Part shown: positions 1-11,300 of the stretch, one piece after another | Layout: each line of letters starts with the position of its first letter | How positions within the stretch are numbered: the first letter of the stretch is position 1 | Source: Pycnopodia helianthoides | Taxonomy: Eukaryota > Echinodermata > Asteroidea > Forcipulatida > Asteriidae | Reading direction: 5' to 3' | Assembly (NCBI GenBank): GCA_032158295.1 | Contig: CM063257.1 | Location: forward strand, 14,600,332 to 14,664,331 | Length of the DNA stretch: 64,000 nt | Position numbers and translations under genes: made by a program | Notes under the pieces: generated by a model | What the model was told of the DNA's origin: nothing | Databases searched by the model: none | What the model saw: the letters and a program-made list of their open reading frames with translations, nothing else

Positions 1-127
1 GGATTTCTTGAAAAAAGTGTCGGGCGGCCATTTAAAAAAATACATAATAATAATAAGGGGCCGCCTCCTCCATTTTTTCAACAAGACATGATGCTAAACA
101 TGTTTATTTCTTTCATTTTGCCTTATT
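1..127. mobile_element. Right end of a TIR element
   Basis: This stretch repeats the right-hand end of the element at 25684-26007: a GTGTCGGGCGGCCATT block, a GC-rich pyrimidine tract, then GCTAAACATGTTT and a terminal TTTTGCCTTA. The left end lies outside the window. No coding capacity is visible. Confidence 0.55.
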
Positions 128-190
128 GAAAACTGGATGGTAGAAATGATAATACCCTCTTTTTTTTTTAGCTCATCGGTGGCAAAACCT

Positions 191-527
191 TTAAAGGTAT
201 TGTACACTTTTGGTAACAGCTCAAAATCAGTGTCCACATTTTGTGTGATTAAACATATGCATGAACAAACTAACCTATGAAAGTTTGAGCTCAATTGGTC
301 ATCGAGGTCACGAGAAAATAGTGAAAAGAGATCTTATGTGTTTTCTGTTTTTTCAAATTATCGCGCGCGATAATTACTATTGTTTTACTCGTTTCTCAAA
401 AACGATAGCATTTTAGGCAGAAATATTTTATTTTTTCTACCATTATTTACTTTAAATCATGTAAGTTATGTGTGAATCTGTGAACATTGTGTTTTTCGAT
501 CTTACCAATAGTGTTCAGGGCCTTTAA
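191..527 (-). mobile_element. TTAA-flanked MITE, family A
   Basis: The element runs from TTAAAGGTATTGTACACTTT to its inverted end AGTGTTCAGGGCCTTTAA and contains the palindrome ATCGCGCGCGAT. Other family A copies are at 8404-8751 and 41007-41346, with a chimeric one at 29262-29614. It is non-coding. TTAA flanks with short TIRs resemble a non-autonomous piggyBac-type element; the superfamily is inferred. Confidence 0.7.
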
Positions 528-713
528 TGACATCCTAATGTCAGTGATATTTATCGCCACACGATTTCCCCCTTTTTCAATTCAATTCTCGAGAGTTGAA
601 CGAAGTTTAATTTCCTTCTAAACGCCTCTCTAGAGGGTTTACCTTGAAAGCTCGACTCAACTCACGAGAGACTCTGCGAGACCGACGGAGAGTTTATAAA
701 TACACCTCTCCAG

Positions 714-714
<1 letters not shown>

Positions 715-797
<83 letters not shown>
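715..797. repeat. (CT)n microsatellite
   Basis: About 40 uninterrupted CT dinucleotides follow a CTCTTT start. A Ser/Leu dipeptide ORF across it is an artefact of the repeat. Confidence 0.95.
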
Positions 798-799
<2 letters not shown>

Positions 800-1387
800 G
801 AGATACGACTTTACCAGTTACTTATTCGGTCGATTCTGTATGGACGATTTGATTATGAATAAGTTAATTCTGTAGTGACCTCGGATTCCTGTACTCCACA
901 GTGCGTTGCTGTCGTTGGCTGTTGCCATGGGCGGTTCAAAATCATCTCAGATAAAGCAGAAATAAAACGAGAATTATGTTAAAACGGTTGGGTTCATTTT
1001 CTGCAGGCAAGTACAATGACCCTGTTTTATTCTACGAAAGGGTGAATTTGGGTACCGAACATCGAATGAATCTTTTGTTTTAAGTTTATAGATTAAATTA
1101 TTTACTAGTGACAAGTAAAACGAACGACACTGGCTTTTGACAACGAATGGTGACATGCTGTGGGCCTACTGAAGCACGCCGAACGGGCGTGTCAGCAACA
1201 CTGGCAGTGGTCGATTCTCTGCTGCTATAATAATTATAAACAAACACCTCGGTATGACTGACCTGAAGGGGGTCAACTTTGACCTTGGGTTCGCCTGGGT
1301 CATCAGTTGACCTTTAGGCTGCAAGTGTTTTTGTCGTGTTCCCTGCACTGAGCGTTTTGATAAATCTTTCGTTCAAGATGAGTTAAC

Positions 1388-1589
1388 TAAGGGGCACTGT
1401 CGTCGTGATCATATAGTCTGCTTGTGGCTGGACATTGTAAGATGAATTCTCTCACTCAGTTATTACACGCGCGCACATTGACCGTCACATCACAATAACA
1501 GTTTTAAAGGATCGCGCGTGCATGCAGTAACTGGGTGTGAGAGTTCAGGCCACAGACTCCCTGTGATTTCGACGACAGTGCCCCTCTAA
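1388..1589. mobile_element. Foldback MITE, ~200 bp
   Basis: The ends are inverted: AGGGGCACTGTCGTCG at the left pairs with CGACGACAGTGCCCCT at the right. The interior also carries inverted GC-rich blocks (CGCGCG). No ORF. Confidence 0.7.
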
Positions 1590-2130
1590 TAATATCGCGG
1601 GCTTGCGGCGTTCTTGCAAAAAATACAACATACTTTTATCTTGACCAAATTGCCAACAAATTAATAACCAAAATAGTTAAGCAGATTGCCGATAAATAAA
1701 AGTAGGGCCTATTACTTATCAAAACAAAAAAGTACACTAATAGGTCCTACTCCATTAATAAAAGTTTGGATGTTTTAAATATAAAGGCAAATTTTTATCA
1801 TTATCTTGCGATACTTAAAAATGCCTCCACTATCAACATGTTTGTAAACGAAAGAAGGGTCTATTGACCCATTGCTTAATGCGGAACGCACCTCTGCACA
1901 ATGAGCGTCCATTATTTTAATCATTTGGGCACATTTTGACACCAAAATGGCGGTCCGGATAGACGCGTGGAAGTGCGCTGCGCGTTGTGCAAGTTTGGGG
2001 GGGGGGGGGGTGGTCAATACCAGAAATGTTTCAGATATGTAGTAAATAAATAGTAGCTACCTTACTGGGCATTGTTTTTCCTTTTCTGATATCGTATTTA
2101 AATTAATGTATCAACGTTTTATTTCAAAAG

Positions 2131-2322
2131 GCATTCAACCAAGGCATGTACGGCAGGACCCACGTGTGGCTGCTCTCTGGTTGGTTTTCTGCCGATTGGT
2201 GGCGCCGTGTGGATGACTCCGATGGGTGTTCCCAGGCAGATTTACAGCTGGCTCTGCAGGGTTCCATATCAACTGATATTCTTCCTCTGAGCGGATCTGA
2301 GGATGAGACAATATCGGGATAT
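2131..2322 (+). CDS. GABBR2: GABBR2 exon (Venus-flytrap, first in window)
   Basis: Starts after TTTCAAAAG at GCA TTC AAC and ends at TAT before GTAAGT, phase 0/0, 64 residues. It encodes AFNQGMYG, then [14 protein letters not shown], and ends ETISGY; these align with the lobe of the vertebrate ligand-binding domain that reads MYGSKY...GWYEPSWW...TISGK. The acceptor has a weak pyrimidine tract. Confidence 0.9.
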
Positions 2323-5300
2323 GTAAGTTGAAGGAGATACTGTAATGTAGATATAAGGAAGAAATAACGGTTAAGTATTTTGCTGAACTTAGGACACAAG
2401 TCAGTGTCAAGACCGGTGTAATACCCTACAATACCTCCACGGTAATAATACTATTAGCCTACTAACTAAGTATAGACCTTTCTTTTGTTGATCAACAACA
2501 AACCGCGCTGGTTGGCATGGAGGGCCGAATGTTAGCAAAACATTCAATCGCGGGTACAGATTTTGTGACCAAATTAAACATTTCTGAAAACTTTCAAAAA
2601 TCATTATCTACATCTTATGATTGGTTGCTTTGTTTCCAACAAATTTAACACTATTTTTGAATATTTGTGTAACATTGTTACAAAATGTGGCTATCCCGAA
2701 TACCGTTTCTCCTTAGTTGCGATAATCGTAACCCTCCATCCTCCCGACGGTCGGAGACCGGAGGGTTACGAGTCATGCAGTGCAAAAAAGTGGCGAAATA
2801 AAAATTTCGACTATTTTGGTCAGACTAGTCACCAGATTTACCAAATTTTTACCACTTTAAAAAAACATGACACACATTCTAAAAACATGGATGTGATCAT
2901 CAATGTGTCATGAATCCATTCGTATTACTCAAAACATCATTGAAAAAATATTTTAAGAAAAAAAGACAAAAACTTACCAGAGACTGAGCGAAATTTTCAT
3001 GATGCGTAGACAATCTCAGGTCCGGTTTTCGAACCTCGCGATTCGTGACCTAGCAACATCTCGACCAATCAGCGTAAGCAAACTCGTCGTTGAGCGCATT
3101 TTGTTGAGTTGCACAATCACAGGATATTTACGAGGAAAAATTTACAGATTGAGCGCGCATTCTGGAAAGCTGTTCCTGCAATTTATCAGCGCAAACTGCA
3201 AATAGCGCAAATCCGTTAAATACATTAACTGCGTGCACGCACAGTCGCACACGAGACGACCGCCACGCCTACACAACGGTTTGGTTTACGCTGATTGGTT
3301 GATGTAGGGGAAGTGCGGTCCATGGACATTTCGGTCAGTTTCTGGTAAGTTTTTGTTCGTTTTTTCTTCAAATAATTTTTCATCGATGTTTAGAGTGTTA
3401 TGAATTGTTTCATTATACCTTGAAGATCAAATCCATGTTCTTAGAATGTGTGTCATGTTTTTTGAAAGTGGTAAAAATTGGGCAAATCTGGTGACTAGTC
3501 TGACCAAAATAGTCGAAATTTTTATTTCGCCACTTTTTTGCACTGCATGACTCGTAACCCTCCGGTCTCCGACCGTCGGGAGGATGGAGGGTTACGACTA
3601 TCGCAACTAGTTTCTCCTTTGCATTATGGCTTCCCATATTTTTCCAACCTCGGTTGGTAAAAACTTGGGCTGTGACATTGCAAAAGAAAGGTCTATAACT
3701 TCTAATAAGGGAAATCTGTACCCCTGTCGCTTACAATGGGAAACTAATTATGGAGTGAGGGAGGTTGATTCAAAAGAGGGCGCTATCAGAATAAGTTTGT
3801 GCACAGTTGGCCGTTTGTGCACAGGGAGCCATCAATGCCAACTAAATAGGCTCAAAACTAAATATTTATATTTTTTTATATTTTTGTGTATTACTTGCAC
3901 CAATCAAAATTGCACATTAGATAATAAAATCGCGAGAGCACATTGTTAGTGTCCACTACTGGAAGCACCACACACCGTTCCCTCATCTAGATGCTGAACA
4001 GGCTTTGATGAGAACCCCCGTAGATGTAGATGGGGGACGGTATCTACGGGTGAACAGAATCTCCTGCCACACCCGGGACTCGAACCCACAATCTGCTGTT
4101 CAGAACAACAGGGCTTGAGTCCTGTGCCCTTATACCGCTCGGCCACAACACGTCATTTGATGTATAGGTGAAGCACTCACCTATCCACTGCACTGTGTCT
4201 GAATCCGATTATCAATCATAGTCGGTCAAGAGTTCATCCTAAATCAATTCAATGGAAACACCACACCAAATTTTCTACAGCTAAGCCAATGAGGAAATTT
4301 CAGTTTTAGATGTGGGAGGAAAACCCCAAATAGGGGAAACACATGGCATTCAGGTAGGGACTGAAAACCCAATCCACAGTAAAGCAAGGCCCCAGTCCGG
4401 GAATCGAACCGGGTACAAATGCAGAGTGAAAACCACTGTCACTATAAGCTAATCTGACTGTGACCCTGGTTCAAATCCAGGCTAGGGTTAACCCAAATGG
4501 GGCATATGCATTCAGTAGGGACTGAAAACCCAATCCACATTAAAGCAAGGCCCCGGTCCGGGAATCGAACCGGGTAGCACAGAGACTAAATGCAGAGTGA
4601 AAACCACTGTCACTATAGTATAAGCTAATCTGACTGTGACCCTGGTTTGAATCCAGGCTAGGGTTAACCCAAATGGGGCATATGCATTCATTTCAGGTGG
4701 GGACTGAAAACCCAATCCACAGTAAAGCAAGGCCCCAGTCCGGGAATCGAACCGGGTACAAATGCAGAGTGAAAACCACTGTCACTATAAGCTAATCTGA
4801 CTGTGACCCTGGTTCAAATCCAGGCTAGGGTTAACCCAAATGGGGCATATGCATTCAGTAGGGACTGAAAACCCAATCCACATTAAAGCAAGGCCCCGGT
4901 CCGGGAATCGAACCGGGCAGCACAGAGACTAAATGCAGAGTGAAAACCACTGTCACTATAGTATAAGCTAATCTGACTGTGACCCTGGTTTGAATCCAGG
5001 CTAGGGTTAACCCAAATGGGGCATATGCATTCATTTCAGGTGGGGACTGAAAACCCAATCCACATTAAAGCAAGGCCCCGGTCCGGGAATCGAACCGGGT
5101 ACAACAGAGACTAAATGCAGAGTGAAAACCACTGTCACTTTAACCTGACTGTGACCCTGGTTCAAATCCAGGCTAGGGTTATATTTACCTTGATTTACCT
5201 TGATACCATTCACCTCTTCCATGTGAGTGCGAGTGGAGTTGTGCGTTGGTTCTCTCCTATTGCCACGAGGGTTTTTCTCCTTGCCCTCCCGATTTTCCTT

Positions 5301-8300
5301 CCTCCAGAAAAACAAAATCAAACACTTTCGATCTCTGGCTGTGCTCCTTCCTCGGTCATAATAGGGGTCGATGTGGCTGGCTGCCAAAGGCGCCCCTTGC
5401 ATGCCTGTGGCTCGAACGTCTTGTAAAAGCCTTCGTTGCATTCAGCTTCTCAGCTGCGAGTGAGGATGACTAGCCTCCCAATTTATGTATGTGTTGTTGC
5501 CCGAATGAACAAACTCTCAAGACGGTAATTGATTATCGGGTAAGACCTTTGGAATTACATTTCATATAAGTCAAGTCAAGTCTCAAGTAATTTTTCCAAG
5601 TCAAGTCAAGTCGCAAGTGACAAAAACTGGCGTCTCGAGGCGGACTGGAGTCCAAGTCACAGACTCCAATCAAGAAGAATTTGTGAGTGCGTGGGTAGGT
5701 GTACACACTCAAACTGGGGACCTAGGCCTATAGCAAAATAGGGCAATAGGGTCCCCGTTTGGGGAAAGGTCCCCAGTTGGAAAACGTGTACAAAACCAAT
5801 GAGAGCTGTTGCCAAAAGTTTGAGTACAAACAAAAGAGGGACATTAGGAGGTCTTCGATTGCAGGTGTTTACACACTTGTGTGTTTGTGAGTTTGTAGTG
5901 ACATTCAAACCGAGGACTTACAACAAAAGGGACAATAGGTCCACGTTTGCTATCACAAAGGAAAACAATGGGGTCCACGTTTGTCAGGACAAAGAGTTGA
6001 ACAAAGGAGGGTCCACGATTGGAGGTCATTACACACTTGGGTGTGTGTGTTGTCTTGTCATCTAGCCTTCAAGAGAGACTCTGCCTGGGTCGAAACGTCA
6101 GGCCATTAACTATGTTTGCATTTATACCATTGGTCCTTAAGTTTGTTTTGGTAAGCAGTTTGCAACAGCTAATTCTATCTACTTTATTTTGGTAACAGGA
6201 TTTTGCAATGCTTAGTGAATTGGTTAACTAAGCATTAAAAATGAATCACCTAGACTGGGCACCTTTTTATTAACAGCAGTATACCTGGTAATGTGAGTTG
6301 TGTTGTCACTTCGCTTCCAAAGAAAGACCCTGCTAGAGTCAAAAGGTCAGGCCAAGAACAATTTGTTTGTTTTTTATATTATCTCATTTCGTGTCTATGT
6401 TCATTATTTGCAGACGCCACACCAGTACGAGGAGTTGTATAACGCGAAACGTGGTGATGAATATTCAACGTTTCACGGCTACGCGTATGACGGGGTGTGG
6501 GTCATGGCCAAGGCGTTTGACAGCGTCTTGGAAACCCTGCGAGCCAGGGGAGAGCTCGAGAGGTTCTGGAATTTCGACTACACTGACGACGGCCTGCTGG
6601 AAATGTTCACCAAAGCGATGAACGAGACCAACTTCCGGGGTGTGACGGTAAGTCTCATGGCAAGCCCATCCGACAAATTAAATGACTTCGGCTACCGTAC
6701 GGCTATGGCTATTTTTATTTTTTTTTTTAATATGGCCTTACTCACAAGGTAGGACGGCCACGCAACGCTTAACTGATTGGGCTGTCGACCCAAATAAATT
6801 GTCACCAGGGGCACGTTGCCACCCACTCCTGGGGATGAAACAGGGTTACCCCCTTCATAGTCCGTAAGGATGTAGGCATGGGTATCATCCACTGGGACCT
6901 GGCTGGTAGAGCAGAATGCACTACCTTCCGATCTTTTTACGAGGCATAAATACAATTATACTGTCTCGTCATTTAAAAAGCGTGTATCTTGGCGCGATAT
7001 TGTTTTGTGTGTACATTCGGGCTATTTTAAAGGTAGAGTCATAATATTGGTAAATACTCCAAAAGTTAATGACCATAAACACTTACTTGCTGGAAAGCAC
7101 TGCAGCTGTTGATAGTATAATAAACTGTTATGAGAAAGGATTCCCCTCAAAGTAGCATTGTTTGGGTTAAGGTTTGGACATTTTTCACCCCAAAACAATC
7201 GAACCCGAAAATCGACTCGTGCATGAATCGTTTGTCAGTTTTCTGAGGGGTCAGTGTCCGTTCGCGAATGCAGCAGCCAGAGATGCGGTTGGTACCCGCT
7301 GTCACCTCGCAAAACGTAGATGGATTCGACTTTCCTGGGAAAAGTACAGTGACCGATTTTCTTCGCTGTTTTCTCAGCAAGTACATACACTGCAGGGCTC
7401 GAATTGACACTGGACCGCTGGTTCCGAGGCCAGTGATTTAGGTTCGGGCCAGTCAATTGTTCCGGACAAGTCAGCGTCTTGTGTTTGTGTTCAATGTTGA
7501 CTTTCGTCTGATAAATGCGATCGTGTGTTGATTAATTGAAGATACAAACCCATAATATACAAATGAGATATCTTCTCTTCGTGCTTTTTCAAATTAAACA
7601 GTTAAATATTACATGTTTAGGTTTTCTACTTCACTTCAATTATGTCTTGTAGCTCAAAATTCTGGTCCCAGTAAATATTTTTAGATACAAAGACTTTCGG
7701 TATTGTGGGTTTTTCCAAATTTTAGCCTGCTCTTGTAATCAGCTGAATACATTTTGTTGTACCTTTTTGTTGTACGCATTTTTTACAATTTAAAACTCGC
7801 ACGTACATGTAGCGTAAGGGCTGTTCTAATGCATAAGTCGTTTCTCAGATTCGCTTATTTTGGTAATCCTTTCTCAAAATAGTATATTACTATCAACAGC
7901 TGTTGTGCCTCTCACCGAGTAATTTTTTTATGGTCAATAACTTTTGGAGCATTTACCAATCTAAGATCCTACCTTGTATAATAGCCAGGATATGACGTTT
8001 TTGCACTGACACAGTGACATGTCTTCACACCTTAAAGGCAAAGTATACCTCTGGTTTTTGGAATTGCTTGACTGTTTTAATCCTATATAATTATAGATAT
8101 ATTCAATCAAACTAAGCTGTGTACATTTCATTTCAAAAGGTAGTAGCGTTTTTAAGATATCGCCACAAATCTGGAGCGGTTATGTCCACGCAGAAAGAAT
8201 AATCCCTAAAAGGGAATACACAATCTGAGAATCGTTACAGAAACATTTCTCAGAATCAAATTTTCGGGGATAAAAACTGACATCTTTTTCCATATCCACA

Positions 8301-11300
8301 TTAGTTTGAATTAAAATATTTTTCAAAGTTGCTGTACTTCTAACCAAGTAATTTTTTTATTGCCATACATTTTTAGAGTGATTACCAATTGTATATCTTC
8401 CCTTTAAAGGCCCTGTACACTATTGGTAAGATCGAAAAACACAATGTTCACAGATTCACACATAACTTACATGATTTAAAGTAAGTAATGGTAGAAAGGG
8501 TTCCTTAAAATATTTCTGCCTAAAATGCTATCGTTTCTGAGAAACGAGTAAAACAATAGTAATTATCGCGCGCGATAGGCCTAATTTGAAAAAACAGAAA
8601 ACACATAAGATCTCTTTTTACTATTTTCTCGTGACCTCGATGACCACTTGAGCTCAAACTTTCACAGGTTTGTTTGTTCATGCATATGTTTAATCACACA
8701 AAATGTGGACACTGATTTTGAGCTGTTACCAAAAGTGTATAATACCTTTAACTGCAAGCACATTTCATTCCGTCCTGTGCAGGGAAGTGTTCAATTTCGT
8801 GAAGGGGAGAGACTTGGTTCTACTGTTCACAAACAGCTGCAGGGGGACGTCGAGATGAAAGTTGCCGAGTACTACGCCGTGACGGACTCACTCAATCTAT
8901 CCTCCGGGAGCGGTTTCAAATGGGCAGGTAATGATGACTCGTTTGATTGACACTTCAACTCATACTCATACTCAGTCTTAGACCCAGTTACTGGGGAGCT
9001 GTACTCCTTTTTCAAAAATGTTGACGTTTATCGGTCGTACTAGCGCCCCAGGAACTTGTTGTACGCAACTACATCAATGCGATCACGCTCTCAGCAGGAT
9101 CCCGGGTGCCCTGCCTCAACCGTGAAACCACGCGGTTGAGGCAGGGCACCTGTAAATCTTTAGACGGGTGCCCTGCCTCAACTGTGACAATAACGCGGTT
9201 AAAGGAGGTAGGGCATCCATCTATTTGATGGGTACCCTACCTCCCTCAACTTGTTTCGCACGGCTGAGGCAGGGCACCCGGTAAAATGAAGATTGATGCA
9301 TGTAGTTACGTTCAATAAGTTTCTGGGGCACTAGTACGACCGATTAATGTCAAAATTTTTCAAAAAAGGAGTACAGCTCATCAGTAACTGGGTCTAACTA
9401 TTCTCAGAGTCGTACTGAGAATCATACTTGTCTTATACTTAGACCCTTTTCGAATTCACGGCTTCGGCTCACTCAATCTCTCCTCCGGGAGCGGTTTCAA
9501 ATGGGCAGGTAATGATGACTCATTTAATTGATACTTCAACTCATACTCATACTCATTCTCAGAGTCGTACTCAGAATCAGACTTGTCTTTTAGACCTTTC
9601 TTTTGCAACCTCACAGCCCAAGTTTTTGCCAACCGAGGTCGGAAAACTATGAAAAGCCGTAAATGCAAAACAGAAACAGATAGCCACAGTTTTTAACTAT
9701 GTTACCCAAATGTTCAAAATTAGTGTTGAATTTGTTGGAAACAAAGCAGCCAATCATGAGAGGTACTATACTTAATTGAAAGTTTGCAGAAAATGTTGAA
9801 TTTTGTTGTAACATCTGTTAACACGATTGAGTGTTTTGCTAACACTCGGCCTTCCATGCCAACCAGTGCGGTTTGTTGATCAACAAAAGAAAGGTCTATA
9901 CTTTTTCGAATTCACGGCTTTGGCTCCAAAATCGGCTCAGGTTAGCTAGGCTCCCTCAATTATTTTAACTTACGCATGCTTTGCGGTCAGGGCTTCAGAC
10001 AAGAAAACTGGGCCTGAAGCCCAATCCGGAGCCGAAGCCGTGGATTCGAAAAAGGGCCCATATTGACCCAAATCCTCCGACGTCACCCAACAATATACTT
10101 GGTTGCATCTTGTGGGGAGTCCATGTCCGTGTGCGTGTTAGTCCCCTTGTGTTATACAGTCTAGTGCGCATTGTGGGTGACGCGGCGTTCGGCACGCCTT
10201 ACCAGTGCAATTTTTGATTGCCAAAATGGCCACCATGCCAGAAAGTAGCCATGCGTGATGTTCTGGAATATTGTGATGATGACGTCAGGGGTGAATTGGG
10301 TCTTTAGGCATTTACAGACCGTCCAAGTCAAGCCCGTATTTCAACATTTTGGGACCACTTTGGTTTTTAGACCATGCAAGTCAAGCGCGTAATCCAACAT
10401 TTTGGAGACCACTTTGGTGCATTGCTTTAGCGCGTAAAGGAAACAAACTCCTGCACTTTTACAGGTCCCAATGTCCGAATACAAGCGAGACTTGCACAGT
10501 CCACTATTTATCTATTTTGAAAGTGCTCTCTTTATCACCTTGTCATTTCTTTTTGTTCGATTGCTGTCAGGTGGTGGGGATAAGCTACCGCGAGACACCC
10601 AGGTGACGAAGACAGAGTTACTGACGATATCTCTAGCTCTCTTCAGTGTCATGTCTTCCATTGCAGTAGCAGGCATCATCATGGCTCACGGATTCCTCTT
10701 CTTCAATATGAGATACAGAAACCAAAGGTAAAGCACTAAAACGGCGGTGTGTCGTGGCCGAGCGGTTCAGAGCCCCTCACTCAAGCTCAGGGGTTCATTT
10801 CATAAAGGTTCTTAAAGGCGCTGACACTTTTGGTAATTACTCAAAATAATTGTTAGCATAAAAACTTACTTGGTAACGAGCAATGGAGAGCTGTTGATAG
10901 TATAAAACATTGTGTGAAACGGCTCCCTCTGAAGTAACGTAGTTTTTGAGAAAGAACTAATTTCTCAGTAAAATATTTGAATTGATTTTGAGACCTCGTG
11001 CGTGAGGTCTCAAAATCAAGCATCTGAAAGCACACAACTTCGTGTGACAAGTTTTTTCTTCCATTATTATCTTGCAACTTCGACGACCAATTGAGTTCAA
11101 ATTTTCACAGGTTTGTTATTTAGTGCATATGTTGAGATACACAAGTGAGCTAAGACTGTCTTTGACAATTACCAAAGGTGTCAGTGTCTTTAGAGGACCC
11201 CACTCAGGGACAATTTCATAGAGGTTCTTAGCACAAAGTAGCTAAGCACAACAAAATTATGTTACCAGAATAAGGTTACATATCACATGTACAATTTGTG

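Larger units (their letters stand above)
528..2130 (+). other. GABBR2 intron, 5' part
   Basis: This is the intron (partial at the window edge) before the first GABBR2 exon seen here. It holds a CT microsatellite (715-797), a foldback element (1388-1589) and a G run near 2000. No sequence resembling the preceding part of the GABA-B extracellular domain was found, so the upstream exons are taken to lie outside the window. Confidence 0.6.

Noticed and set aside
644..862. 72-codon Ser/Leu-rich ORF
   Set aside because: Produced by the CT microsatellite.
2135..2410. Two 91-codon minus-strand ORFs over the first GABBR2 exon
   Set aside because: They are antisense shadows of a well-supported exon.
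4389..5110. Functional tRNA genes
   Set aside because: B-box-like T arms are present, but acceptor and D arms do not pair and the units are in a SINE array.
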